A program made the position numbers and the translations under genes. A DNA stretch of 64,000 nt from Rhodocyclaceae bacterium (GTDB taxonomy: Bacteria; Pseudomonadota; Gammaproteobacteria; Burkholderiales; Rhodocyclaceae), in assembly GCA_016791115.1 (NCBI GenBank), contig JAEUNL010000043.1:1-64000 (forward strand). The letters are read 5' to 3'. Under the pieces are notes generated by a model. That model was given only the letters and a program-made list of their open reading frames with translations, was not told the origin of the DNA and ran no database searches. Positions 52,669-62,712 of this stretch are shown here, in pieces; position 1 is the stretch's first letter, and every line of letters begins with the position of its first letter.

Positions 52669-53479
<811 letters not shown>

Positions 53480-53480
<1 letters not shown>

Positions 53481-54688
53481 TGTTGCTCAACACCCTGCTC
53501 CTGGCGCTGCGCGAGATTCGTCGCAACCTCATGCGCTCCTTTCTCACGATCCTCGGCATCGTCATCGGCGTCGCCGCGGTGATCACCATGGTCACGCTCG
53601 GCAATGGCGCAACGCGCGCGGTGCAGGACCAGATATCCAGCCTCGGCAGCAACCTGCTGATGGTGCTGCCCGGCCAGCGGCTCGGGCCGGGCATGCCGAC
53701 GGCAGGCGCCCCGCTGTTCAAGGAGGCCGACGTCGAGGCGATCGCCAGCCAGATCGGCGGCATCAATGCGGTAGCGCCCGAGGTACGCGCGGCGGTCACC
53801 GTGGTTGCCAACGGGCGCAACTGGTCGACCAGCGTGACCGGAACATCGAATGCCTACTTCGAGACGAACAACTGGCGTATCGCCGGCGGCCGCAAATTCG
53901 AGGACAACGAAGAACGCGCGGGTGCTGCGGTTTGTGTGATCGGTGAAACCGTACGGCGCGAACTGTTCGGCACCGGCTCGCCGCTCGGCGAGCACGTGCG
54001 CGTCAAGCAATTCTCCTGCGAGGTGATCGGACTGCTGGCGTCGAAAGGCCAGTCGGCCATGGGGCGCGACCAGGACGATGTCGTCGTGATGCCGCTGCAC
54101 ACCGTGCAGCGGCGTGTCACCGGCAACCAGCGCGTCAACACGCTGCTGGTGTCGTTGCTCGATGGCAGCGATACCGAGCGGGTCAAGGCGAGCCTCACGG
54201 ACCTGATGCGCGAGCGGCGCAAGCTCGCCGACAACGAGGACGACAACTTCAACGTGCTCGACACCAAGCAGCTCGCCGAGACTCTGTCGGGTACCACCAA
54301 GGTGATGACCATGCTGCTCGGTGCTGTCGCGGCCGTCAGCCTGCTGGTCGGCGGCATCGGCATCATGAACATCATGCTGGTCAGTGTCACCGAGCGGACA
54401 CGCGAGATCGGCGTGCGGCTGGCGATTGGCGCGCTGGAGCGCGAGGTGTTGCTGCAGTTTCTCATCGAAGCCGTGGTGCTTGCGGCGCTGGGCGGGCTCG
54501 TCGGCGTGGCGCTGGCGACGATCGCCTCGATCGTGCTGGCGGATGTCATGCAGATTCCCTACCTGTTCAACCCGACGATCAATCTGGTTTCGTTCCTGTT
54601 CTCGGCCGGCATCGGTGTCGTGTTCGGATACTTCCCGGCACGCCGTGCGGCACAGCTCGACCCGATCGAGGCACTGCGGCACGAATAG
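53480..54688 (+). CDS. MacB-type ABC exporter permease
   Basis: 402 residues. Four membrane segments: TM1 near 20-45 (FLTILGIVIGVAAVITMVTL), a periplasmic domain of about 220 residues (MacB_PCD), then TM2-4 (LLGAVAAVSLLVGGIGIMNI, EAVVLAALGGLVGVALATIA, FSAGIGVVFGYFPARRAAQL). The end DPIEALRHE is typical. It drives mechanotransmission export of a peptide, lipid or drug; substrate unknown. Confidence 0.92.
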
Positions 54689-54754
54689 GACTGGATCGAC
54701 CTTGCCGCTTCGGCCCGCGCGGCAGGCAGACACGGGCAGCCGGTCTGGCCGCGC

Positions 54755-54768
54755 CTGATCCAACTCAA
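54755..54768 (+). promoter_or_regulatory. FNR/DNR-like box upstream of nnrS
   Basis: CTGAT-CCAA-CTCAA, two mismatches from TTGAT-N4-ATCAA, centred 42 bases before the nnrS ATG. GATCAT at 54792-54797 sits at the class-II -10 spacing, which would put transcription start at or next to the ATG. Confidence 0.5.
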
Positions 54769-54803
54769 GGCCGTCATGCCTCCCGATCGGCGATCATCGC
54801 GCG

Positions 54804-55988
54804 ATGCGGGCCCCCAGACAGGAAACGACCGAACGCCGCTTGCCCTATCTGGCGCAGGTTCCCTTTCGCACATTTTTTCTGATCGGCGTACTGCAACTCC
54901 TCAACGTCGTGGCGCTCTGGCTGACGGAACTCGGCACGCGCGCCGGGTTCTGGCATGCGCCTGCGCCACCCTGGCCGCCCGGCGCGCTGCATGCTGCTTC
55001 GCTGCTCTACGGCGTATTCCCGTTCTTCGTCTTTGGCTTTACCTTCAATGCGTTTCCGAAATGGCATGGGCGCAATCCTGTGGCGCCGGGCCTGTTTCTC
55101 GCGGTCGCACTGCTGCTCGGCACCGGCTGGCTGCTCTTCTACGCGACGATGCTGTTTGGCGCGCCGCTGGAAGCCGCCTTCGCGCTGATGCTTGGCGGCT
55201 GGCTCCTTGGCTGCCTGACGCTGATCGAAATCGTTCGCCGTCCGGGCATCACACCGTGGCACACCCGCGGCGTCATGGCGGTCGTCGCGATGGGCGGTGT
55301 CGGCTTTGCGATGTTCGGCCATGCCCTGGCAGGCGGCGATGGCGCCCTGATGCAGGCATCGATCGGCATTGGTGTCTGGTGCTATGCGGCGCCCCTGTTC
55401 TTCATCGCAGCGCAGCGCGTGATCCCGATGTTCGACGGCTTCGTGGTGCCACGTCTCGAACCCTACCAGCCGGTGTCGGGATTGCTGCTGGCGTGTGCGT
55501 CGCTCGTCACGCACGGCATCCTGCAGATCGGCGGACTGATGCAGTGGCGCGCCGCGCCGGATGCAGTGGCCGCGCTGGTTCTCTGGTTGCATGTTGCGCG
55601 CTGGCCACTGCGTGCAATCTGGTCACAAAGGGTGCTTGCGATGCTGCACAGCGGCTTCATCTGGTTTGCCATCTCGTTGACGCTGTCTGCCCTGGCCGGA
55701 TTCACGGGCCTGGCACTTGGCGGCCACGCGCTGTATCTCGGCGCTTTCGGCAGCCTGTTGTTCGCGATGGCAACGCGCGTCACGCAGGGTCGCGTCGAGA
55801 ACAAGGAACGCATCGAGGCGCACGCCTGGCGCCTGTTCCTGGTGCTGCAGAGCGCTGTGATCCTGCGCCTCGCGGCAGATCTGCTCACCGTCGAAGCAGC
55901 CACCCTGAGCCACCTCGCGGCCGCCGGATTGTTCCTGATCGCGTTCGGTGCCTGGGCCGCCCTCAACCTGCACCGCTACCTGCGTTGA
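54804..55988 (+). CDS. nnrS: NnrS family haem/copper membrane protein
   Basis: 394 residues, about 12 membrane segments. NnrS blocks: PFRTFFLIGVLQLLNVVALW, GVFPFFVFGFTFNAFPKWHG, RRPGITPWHTRGVMAVVAMG, CYAAPLFFIAAQRVIPMFDG and MATRVTQGR. NnrS proteins protect against nitric-oxide stress and are usually controlled by NO- or oxygen-responsive FNR-family regulators. No denitrification gene is in the window. Confidence 0.92.
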   Translation: MRAPRQETTERRLPYLAQVPFRTFFLIGVLQLLNVVALWLTELGTRAGFWHAPAPPWPPGALHAASLLYGVFPFFVFGFTFNAFPKWHGRNPVAPGLFLAVALLLGTGWLLFYATMLFGAPLEAAFALMLGGWLLGCLTLIEIVRRPGITPWHTRGVMAVVAMGGVGFAMFGHALAGGDGALMQASIGIGVWCYAAPLFFIAAQRVIPMFDGFVVPRLEPYQPVSGLLLACASLVTHGILQIGGLMQWRAAPDAVAALVLWLHVARWPLRAIWSQRVLAMLHSGFIWFAISLTLSALAGFTGLALGGHALYLGAFGSLLFAMATRVTQGRVENKERIEAHAWRLFLVLQSAVILRLAADLLTVEAATLSHLAAAGLFLIAFGAWAALNLHRYLR

Positions 55989-56206
55989 TCGCGTCGACAG
56001 GGTTTTGCGGTCTGGTCTGATCCAGCTCAACCCTCCCGTAACGACCGTGCTGCGCGCAGTCGATAATATTGCACCGCAGCATCATTACCGCTAATATGAA
56101 CAGCGGGAAAAACAAATCCCCACTTATATTTCAGGGCTGCTCGCAGCGCCAGAAGCGTTCGGGTGGCGAACCGGTCGGATCCGGCCGAAGTTTATGGAGA
56201 ATCCAC
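55989..56206 (+). promoter_or_regulatory. Leader region of the 57-residue gene with FNR/DNR-like box
   Basis: CTGAT-CCAG-CTCAA (56017-56030) differs from the box upstream of nnrS by one base. A GATAAT (56062-56067) could be a -10 element, somewhat far for class II. The rest of this 218-bp gap is AT-richer than the neighbours and holds no gene. Confidence 0.45.
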
Positions 56207-56380
56207 ATGTTGCGGAAACTTGCCTTTTTGATGGTCGCAGTCCTCGTGGTGTTCACCGCATTCGCAATAGGAATGCAGAACCTCTTCGGCACGACCGGCC
56301 TGATCGTCGCTGCCGTGCTGGAACTCGGCGCCTCCCTGATGATCGGGGATCGTCTGTTCGGCCAGAAGCGACCGTCCTGA
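56207..56380 (+). CDS. Small membrane protein, 57 residues
   Basis: Two hydrophobic segments, LRKLAFLMVAVLVVFTAFAI and TTGLIVAAVLELGASLMIG, end in a basic tail (DRLFGQKRPS). TGGAGA lies about eight bases before the ATG. Not recognised. A strong leader, its own terminator and an FNR-like box suggest an independently regulated membrane microprotein. Confidence 0.65.
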   Translation: MLRKLAFLMVAVLVVFTAFAIGMQNLFGTTGLIVAAVLELGASLMIGDRLFGQKRPS

Positions 56381-56439
56381 CAGCCTGCGAGTCCAGCCGG
56401 TAATTCACCGCGCTCTGGCGTACGGAGTCCGGAAAAAGA

Positions 56440-56465
56440 AACGGCACGGTCGAAACCGTGCCGTT
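56440..56465. terminator. Bidirectional intrinsic terminator
   Basis: AACGGCACGGT-CGAA-ACCGTGCCGTT, an 11-bp perfect stem with tetraloop. On the minus strand it is followed by TTCTTTTTCC, on the plus strand by TTCGCTTT. It ends dctM (stop at 56488) and the small membrane gene (stop at 56380). Confidence 0.88.
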
Positions 56466-56487
56466 TTCGCTTTCCGATGCGAACCGC

Positions 56488-57771
56488 CTACATGACGCCC
56501 AGCGCCTTCGGCAAAGCGAGGGACAGGGTCGGCCAGTAGGTCACCAACATGAGGAAGGCCAGCATGCTGAGCAGCCACGGCCAAACTGCAACCGTCAACT
56601 CGGTGATGCCCATCTTGGTGATACCCGAGGCAACGTAAAGGTTCAAGCCGACCGGCGGATGACACATGCCGACTTCCATGTTCACCACCATCATGATGCC
56701 GAAATGCACCGGGTCGATGCCCAGCTTGACCGCAACCGGGAACAGGATGGGCGCAAAGATCAGGACGATCGACGAGGGTTCCATGAAGTTGCCAGCCATC
56801 AGCAGCAGGATGTTCACCGCCAGCAGGAAAGCAATCGGACCGAGACCCTGCGTCAGCATCCAGTCGGCCAGCGCCTGCGGGATGTTCTCGTTGGTCATGA
56901 TGAACGAGAAAAGCACCGCGTTGGTGATGATGTAGAGCAGCATCGCGCTCATGTTGGCCGAGTTCAGTAACACCTTGGGCACATCCTTGAGGCCCATGTC
57001 CTTGTAGATGAACACGGCAACGATGAATGCATAGACCGCACTCATCGCCGCCGCCTCGGTCGGCGTGAAGATGCCGGTATAGATGCCGCCCATCACTACC
57101 ACGATCAGCAGCAACCCCCACATCGACGCGCGGAAGGTCTTCCAGCGCTCGCCCCAGCTCGACTTCGGCTGGCGCGGATAGTCGAACTTGCGCGCGCGGT
57201 ACCAGGTGACGCCACCTAGCACGCACGCCAGCACGATGCCGGGAACGACGCCCGCCATGAACAGGGCGCCGACCGATGTGTTGGTCGCCACCGAGTACAT
57301 CACCATCACGATCGACGGCGGTATCAGGATGCCGAGTGCGCCGGACGTCGAGATGACGCCGGCGCCGAATCGGTTCGGAAAACCCGCGCGCACCATCGCC
57401 GGCAGCAGGATCGAACCGATCGCGACCACCGTCGCCGGACTGGAACCGGACACCGCCGCGAACAGCGCACAGGCAACCACGCCCGCCAGGCCGAGGCCGC
57501 CGTACCAGTGGCCGACCATCGACGTCGCGAAATTGATCATTCGACGCGCCACACCGCCGTGCGTGAGGAAGTTGCCCGCGAGGATGAAGAACGGGATCGC
57601 CATGATCTCGAATTTCTCGATGCCGGTGAACAACTTCAGCGCCACCGATTCGAGCGGCACCTGCGTCATCGTGAACAGGAAGGTCAGGACGGTCAGGCCG
57701 AGCGAGATCGAGATCGGCATGCCAGTGAGCATGAGGGCAAGCAACAGCCCGAAGATGATCGCAGCGTTCAT
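56488..57771 (-). CDS. dctM: TRAP transporter large permease DctM
   Basis: 427 residues, 12 predicted membrane segments. Family blocks: MTQVPLESVALKLFTGIEKF, AIPFFILAGNFLTHGGVARR, AAVSGSSPATVVAIGSILLP, STSGALGILIPPSIVMVMYS and GMCHPPVGLNLYVASGI. A sodium-coupled uptake permease for organic acids. ATG overlaps the dctQ stop by four bases. Confidence 0.95.
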   Translation of the reverse strand: MNAAIIFGLLLALMLTGMPISISLGLTVLTFLFTMTQVPLESVALKLFTGIEKFEIMAIPFFILAGNFLTHGGVARRMINFATSMVGHWYGGLGLAGVVACALFAAVSGSSPATVVAIGSILLPAMVRAGFPNRFGAGVISTSGALGILIPPSIVMVMYSVATNTSVGALFMAGVVPGIVLACVLGGVTWYRARKFDYPRQPKSSWGERWKTFRASMWGLLLIVVVMGGIYTGIFTPTEAAAMSAVYAFIVAVFIYKDMGLKDVPKVLLNSANMSAMLLYIITNAVLFSFIMTNENIPQALADWMLTQGLGPIAFLLAVNILLLMAGNFMEPSSIVLIFAPILFPVAVKLGIDPVHFGIMMVVNMEVGMCHPPVGLNLYVASGITKMGITELTVAVWPWLLSMLAFLMLVTYWPTLSLALPKALGVM

Positions 57772-58559
57772 TGCGCGCCCTCCTGGTCGGACTCGGGTTG
57801 CCGGCGTTCTGCGCCGGAGCGCCGGTCGGGATCATCGCGCTTGTCCTTGCGCCGCTCGGCAGACGCACGGCGCTCGGCGCCGCTGCGGCGCTCCCCGATC
57901 AGATCGTGCTTCATGTCCTTGGGATGGAGATTGTCGCCCATGCCGTAAGGATCGACGTCGACCGGCACCTTGTCCTCCTCGATGCCTTCTACGTGGCCGT
58001 GATCATGATGCGGCAGTTCGCCGGTACGCACGAACGAGAACGTCACCTGCAGGAAGCGGAAGCACATCAGGAACGAGCCGAACGGAATGGCGCAATAGAC
58101 GATCCAGGTCGGCCACTCGAGGTCGGGCGTCGTCGGCCCTTCGGGAATGTCGCCGACATCCTTGCCGAGCCACGACCACACCGCATGGTGCGCGCCGTTC
58201 TCCCAGACGAAGTTCGCGCCGAGCGTGCCGACGACACCGGTGAACAGCGCACCGGCGAGCAGACCGAAGATGACGAATTTGGCACGCGTGCGGTCGGACA
58301 GGCGATTGATCAACACGTCGACGCCGACGTGGATGCCGGTGCGCACGCCGTAGGCAGCGCCGAACTTGGCCATCCAGACGAACATGATGATGCACAGTTC
58401 CTGCGCCCAACCGAAATTGAGCGACAGCAGCCAGTCCTGCAGGCCGGGTATCGACAGCCCCGCCGCGTAGCGGTGCACGACGGCAACGAAGATGATCAGC
58501 GTAGCTGCACCGATGAGGAATGTGATCAGCCATTCCTCGAGGTGATCGAGTATTTTCAT
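57768..58559 (-). CDS. dctQ: TRAP transporter small permease DctQ with charged C-terminal extension
   Basis: 263 residues; DctQ proteins are usually near 160-220. Four membrane segments (WLITFLIGAATLIIFVAVVH; LCIIMFVWMAKFGAAYGVRT; FVIFGLLAGALFTGVVGTLG; WIVYCAIPFGSFLMCFRFLQ) are followed by about 80 cytoplasmic residues. The extension has a His-rich start (LPHHDHGHVEG) and three R-R-x-x-A-E-R-R repeats (RRSGAERR twice, RRASAERR once). Role of the extension unknown. Confidence 0.9.
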   Translation of the reverse strand: MKILDHLEEWLITFLIGAATLIIFVAVVHRYAAGLSIPGLQDWLLSLNFGWAQELCIIMFVWMAKFGAAYGVRTGIHVGVDVLINRLSDRTRAKFVIFGLLAGALFTGVVGTLGANFVWENGAHHAVWSWLGKDVGDIPEGPTTPDLEWPTWIVYCAIPFGSFLMCFRFLQVTFSFVRTGELPHHDHGHVEGIEEDKVPVDVDPYGMGDNLHPKDMKHDLIGERRSGAERRASAERRKDKRDDPDRRSGAERRQPESDQEGAQ

Positions 58560-58646
58560 TGTTCCCCTCCTCCCGAATCCCGCCGGACCGTTCGCCCGGC
58601 ACTCGCGCTCACGCCGGCACGGCGGCCGGCGCGAGCTCCCGGCCGA

Positions 58647-59660
58647 TTACAGCTTGGACGGATCGAACTCCGTCTCTTTGTAGATTTCCTGAATGGTTTC
58701 CTTGCCGATGCGGCTTTCCATTTTCTGATGCACCGGCACCATCGCACGCTTGAACGCGAGGCGCTCTTCCTTGGTCGGCACGTAGACCGTGGTCTTGCCT
58801 GCCTTCTTGACGCCTTCGAGCGATGCGTCGTTCTCTTCCTTCGCGATCTTGTTGGCGTAGGCAGTCGCCTCCTTCATCGCCGTATCGAGCGGACCTTTCA
58901 CGTCGGCCGGCAGACCGTCCCAGAACTTCTTGTTCACGATCACTGCGTAGCCAAGATAGCCGTGATTGGTCAGCGAGAGATATTTCTGCACTTCGTGCAT
59001 CTTTTGCGTGTAGAGGTTCGAGATCGGGTTCTCGGTGCCGTCGACCACGCCGGTCTGCAGCGCCTGATAAACCTCGGAGAACGCCATCACCTGCGGGATC
59101 GAGCCGACCGAACGCATCTGCTCCTCGAGTACCTTGGACGACTGGATGCGCATCTTCTTGCCCTTGAGATCCTCGGGCTTGTGGATCGGCGTATTGGCCG
59201 AGAAGGACTTGAAGCCGTTGTCCCAGTAGGCCAGGCCAGTGATGCCCTTGGGCTCGAGTTTCTTGAGCAGGCCCTGGCCCACGGGACCCTGAGTGACCTT
59301 GTGCAGATCGTTATAGTCGTCGAAGATGAAAGGCAGGTCGAAGACTTCGAACTCCTTGACCCCCAGCGGGCCGAATTTGGCGAGCGAAGGCGCAAGCATC
59401 TGGACGGCGCCCAACTGCAACGCTTCCATTTCTTCCTTGTCCTTGTAAAGCTGGCTATTCGGGTACACCTCGACCTTAACCTTGCCCTTGGTCAACTCGT
59501 CGACGCGCTTCTTGAAGAATTCTGCGGCCTTGCCTTTGGGCGTATCGACCGCCACGACATGGCTGAATTTGATCACGATCGGATCGGCGAGCGCAGGCAG
59601 GCTCGCCATCGCCAGGCCAGCCGCGGCAAACGCGCCGACAAGCACAGACTTCAGTTTCAT
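58647..59660 (-). CDS. dctP: TRAP transporter solute-binding protein DctP
   Basis: 337 residues. Signal peptide MKLKSVLVGAFAAAGLAMAS, cleaved at ALA-DP. DctP blocks: IKFSHVVAVDTPKGKAAEFF, VEVYPNSQLYKDKEEMEALQ, QSSKVLEEQMRSVGSIPQVM and VVDGTENPISNLYTQKMHEV. The conserved ligand arginine is in KMRIQSSKV. Close to C4-dicarboxylate (malate, succinate, fumarate) binders. GGAGGAA before the ATG sets the start. Confidence 0.93.
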   Translation of the reverse strand: MKLKSVLVGAFAAAGLAMASLPALADPIVIKFSHVVAVDTPKGKAAEFFKKRVDELTKGKVKVEVYPNSQLYKDKEEMEALQLGAVQMLAPSLAKFGPLGVKEFEVFDLPFIFDDYNDLHKVTQGPVGQGLLKKLEPKGITGLAYWDNGFKSFSANTPIHKPEDLKGKKMRIQSSKVLEEQMRSVGSIPQVMAFSEVYQALQTGVVDGTENPISNLYTQKMHEVQKYLSLTNHGYLGYAVIVNKKFWDGLPADVKGPLDTAMKEATAYANKIAKEENDASLEGVKKAGKTTVYVPTKEERLAFKRAMVPVHQKMESRIGKETIQEIYKETEFDPSKL

Positions 59661-59890
59661 TGATGTTCCTCCTCTGGTTGCCAAACTCGGTAAACCCGGT
59701 GTGGCGAACGAGCCTGTGGCGACCCATTCGCAGCGCCGCCATTCTCGGCATCGGGCGCCGCCGCTGAAATTGTGGAAATCCGCAACCTCCGCCCCATTTC
59801 GCCCCGGGTAGTGCGGGGTTAGCATACGCGCATTCGCGACAGCCTGGCGACGCCCGACCGCCCGCAGGCGATGCGCCCCAAACGACCAGA
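59661..59890. promoter_or_regulatory. dctP-dctS divergent region
   Basis: 230 bp without a gene. No consensus -24/-12 or CRP site is visible, in keeping with a LuxR-type (not NtrC-type) partner regulator. A weak hairpin GCCCCG/CGGGGT lies near 59800-59818. Confidence 0.4.
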
Positions 59891-61873
59891 ATGACGCCAC
59901 TCGCCCCAGCCACCATTCCCGCCGCAGCCGCGCAGCCGCGCTGGCTTTGGCACCTGCCGCGCATCGCACCGGTGCTGGCGCTGGTCGCGACGGCCATCCT
60001 GCTCTGGTATTTGCATCGCAACGAAATCGAGGAGCAGCGCGCCACGCTGATCAGCGACGTGCTGTGGGTCGAACAGAACATCCGCTTCCAGATGGAGCGC
60101 AACGTCGAACAACTCGGGCAGCTCGGCCAGGATGCCATCGGCGGCACGCTCGATGCCACCACCCACGAAGCCCGAACCGCTGCACTGATGCGAAACAGCC
60201 AGGGCATCCAGCGCGTGATGCTGATCGACGCCACCGGCCGCCCAATTCGCACCTCCCCTCCGCTACCTGAGGCCGCCACGCGCGTCGCCGGTCTGGCCGA
60301 CGCCATCGCCATCGCGACCCGGCTTGCCCGCCCCACCTATGGTCCGGTGCGGGGCGGCGGCAACGACGCGGAATTCGCGGTCGTCGTGCCCCTGTTCTCG
60401 CGGCAGAACTACGCCGGCACAATGGTCGGCGTCTATTCTTTGCGCACCCTGCTGGCCGAAACCGTGCCCTGGTGGTTTGCGCAGAAGTACCGCCTCAACG
60501 TGACCGACACCAACGGCAGCATACTGGGCTCGCGCTCCAGCGTCGGTGCGGTCAGCACCACGCTGTCCTACCAGATTCCGTTCGACCCGCCGGGCAACGG
60601 GCTCACCATCGAAGTCACCTCGCACCGGCTGGAGACGCGCATCCTGCCGACCCTCCTGGTCGTCACCATCGTCGCGCTGCTCATCGCCGTGGTGTTCAGC
60701 CTGTCCAGCCTGCGCCGCCATGTCCAGGGACGCTACGCGGCCGAAGCCGCGCTGCGCGAGGAGCATGCCTTTCGCAAGGCAATGGAAGACTCGCTTCTCA
60801 CCGGCCTGCGCGCACGCGACCTCGATGGCCGGATCATTTACGTGAACCCGGCGTTCTGCCGCATGGTCGGATGGACCGCGCAGGAACTCACCGGCCTGAT
60901 GCCGCCGATGCCTTACTGGATTCCGGAGCAGTATGAGCAGACGCGGGCCGTTCACGACCTGGTGCTCGCCGGACGCGCACCACCGGAAGGCGTCGAGGTC
61001 CGGCTGCAGCGCCGCAACGGCGAGCGCTTCGACGCCCTGATTTTCGAAGCCCCGCTGATCGACGCGCAGGGCAAACAGCGCGGCTGGATGGGTTCGGTGC
61101 TCGACATCACCGAGCGCAAGCGCGCACAGGATTTCGAACGCCAGCAGCACGAGAAGCTGCAGGCTACCGCGCGCCTGGTCACCATGGGCGAGCTCGCCTC
61201 GACACTCGCCCACGAACTGAACCAGCCGCTGTCGGCGATTGCCAGTTACAACACCGGCTGCATCAACAAGCTCGAATCGGGCGCGTTCACCCGCGAACAG
61301 TTGTTGCCGATCCTGCGCAAGATGGGCCAGCAGGCGCAGCGCGCCGGGCAGATCATCCGCCGCGTGCATGAATTCGTCCGCCGCAGCGAACCGAACCGCG
61401 TGCCGTCGGCGATCAACGCCATCCTCGACGACTCGGTGGCCCTGCTGGAGGCGACCGCGATGAAACGCCGTGCGCGCCTGGACGTCACATGCGCAGCAGA
61501 CCTGCCCGACGTGCTGGCAGACCGCGTGATGATCGAGCAGGTGGTGCTCAACCTGGCGCGCAACGGGCTGGACGCAATGACCGACACGCCGTCCGACCAG
61601 CGCCGCCTCGCGATCGCGACCCGACTGCACGACGAGGGCATGATCTGCGTATCGATCGCCGACCGCGGTTGCGGCATCGCGAAGGACACCGAAGAGAAAC
61701 TGTTCTCGCCTTTCTTCACCACCAAGGCCGAAGGCATGGGCATGGGCTTGAACATCTGCCGCTCGATCATCGAACTGCACGGCGGCCGCTTGTGGTTCGA
61801 AGCGAATCCGGGCGGCGGCACGATTTTCAGCTTCACCCTGCCACCCGCGAGCGCCGAACAGGAAACCGCATGA
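59891..61873 (+). CDS. dctS: DctS-type sensor histidine kinase
   Basis: 660 residues. TM1 is IAPVLALVATAILLWYL, then a large periplasmic sensor (about 45-250), TM2 LLVVTIVALLIAVVFSLSS, and a PAS domain (about 300-415, GRIIYVNPAFCRMVGWTAQE to GSVLDITERKRAQ). The phospho-His is in LASTLAHELNQPLSAIASYN; ATPase motifs include LARNGLDAM, DRGCGIAKD and GMGMGLNICRSI. This DctS layout senses C4-dicarboxylates. Followed by dctR after 22 bp. Confidence 0.9.
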   Translation: MTPLAPATIPAAAAQPRWLWHLPRIAPVLALVATAILLWYLHRNEIEEQRATLISDVLWVEQNIRFQMERNVEQLGQLGQDAIGGTLDATTHEARTAALMRNSQGIQRVMLIDATGRPIRTSPPLPEAATRVAGLADAIAIATRLARPTYGPVRGGGNDAEFAVVVPLFSRQNYAGTMVGVYSLRTLLAETVPWWFAQKYRLNVTDTNGSILGSRSSVGAVSTTLSYQIPFDPPGNGLTIEVTSHRLETRILPTLLVVTIVALLIAVVFSLSSLRRHVQGRYAAEAALREEHAFRKAMEDSLLTGLRARDLDGRIIYVNPAFCRMVGWTAQELTGLMPPMPYWIPEQYEQTRAVHDLVLAGRAPPEGVEVRLQRRNGERFDALIFEAPLIDAQGKQRGWMGSVLDITERKRAQDFERQQHEKLQATARLVTMGELASTLAHELNQPLSAIASYNTGCINKLESGAFTREQLLPILRKMGQQAQRAGQIIRRVHEFVRRSEPNRVPSAINAILDDSVALLEATAMKRRARLDVTCAADLPDVLADRVMIEQVVLNLARNGLDAMTDTPSDQRRLAIATRLHDEGMICVSIADRGCGIAKDTEEKLFSPFFTTKAEGMGMGLNICRSIIELHGGRLWFEANPGGGTIFSFTLPPASAEQETA

Positions 61874-61895
61874 ACCCGACCTCGGAGGGCACCGG

Positions 61896-62501
61896 ATGAC
61901 ACAGGTCGCGCTCGCCCACATCGTCGACGACGACGAGGCCATCCGCGACGCGCTCGCCTGGCAGTTCGAGACACGCGGCGTCGCCTCGCGCAGCTGGCCG
62001 TCGGCAGAGGCGTTCCTTGCCGACTACAGTGATGCCTTGCAGGGCTGCATCGTGCTGGACATCCGCATGGAAGGCATGAGCGGCCTCGAATGCTTCGATC
62101 GCCTGCTCGACCTTCGATGCCGCATGCCGGTGATTTTCCTCACCGGCCATGGCGACGTGCCGCTGGCCGTGGCCACCCTGCGAAAGGGCGCCTACCACTT
62201 CATCGAGAAACCCTTCAACGACAACGAACTGGTCAACATCGTCATCGAAGCGCTGCGCCACGACGCCACAGCACGCGAACTCGAAGCCGGGCAAGCCAGC
62301 GTCGCCAGCCGCCTCGCCAGCCTGACCACGCGCGAACGCGAAGTCATGGAACTCATTCTCGCCGGCAAATTCAACAAGGTCATCGCCGACGACTTGGACA
62401 TCGCCATGCGCACCGTCGAAGTCCATCGTTCACGCATCTTCGAAAAGATGGGCGTGCGGTCGGCAGTGGAGTTATCGCAGTTGCTTGCAAGGAAGACCTG
62501 A
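61896..62501 (+). CDS. dctR: DctR-type response regulator (receiver + LuxR HTH)
   Basis: 201 residues. Receiver: HIVDDDEAIRDALAWQFETR, phospho-Asp in CIVLDIRMEGMSGLE, FLTGHGDVPLAV and the lysine in FIEKPF. LuxR/FixJ HTH: LTTREREVMELILAGKFNKV followed by IAMRTVEVHRSRIFEKM. Rhodobacter DctR has the same form and switches on dctPQM. GGAGGG precedes the ATG. Confidence 0.92.
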   Translation: MTQVALAHIVDDDEAIRDALAWQFETRGVASRSWPSAEAFLADYSDALQGCIVLDIRMEGMSGLECFDRLLDLRCRMPVIFLTGHGDVPLAVATLRKGAYHFIEKPFNDNELVNIVIEALRHDATARELEAGQASVASRLASLTTREREVMELILAGKFNKVIADDLDIAMRTVEVHRSRIFEKMGVRSAVELSQLLARKT

Positions 62502-62519
62502 CATCGCGGGGTACCGCTC

Positions 62520-62605
62520 CGCCAACCCGCATGGATCGGCTCGCTACAGGCATGCTGCCCTGAAAACCGCATGGATCGGGGCTCTGCAGCGAGGCGCCGC
62601 CAGGA
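62520..62605. repeat. Dispersed intergenic repeat, copy D
   Basis: CCAACCCGCATGGATCGG (62522-62539), then GGCATGCTGCCCTGAAAACC (62549-62568) and CGCATGGATCGG directly after. Two CCGCATGGATCGG cores are 40 bases apart. It lies in the 211-bp gap between convergent dctR and the sigma-54 activator. Confidence 0.6.
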
Positions 62606-62712
62606 TGCCCCATGCATGCGCCCCCTGGCGTTGACAACCTTGGCGTGCCACGGTGTCCCGGAATGCTCTCCGGACCAGGCCGCCGCGAGGTCGACGGGAG
62701 GCGAAGCCCGCG

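Noticed and set aside
59661-59890. A sigma-54 promoter for dctP
   Set aside because: Fragments such as TGGCGA-CCCAT-TCGC deviate at key bases, and DctR here is a LuxR-type regulator that does not use sigma-54.
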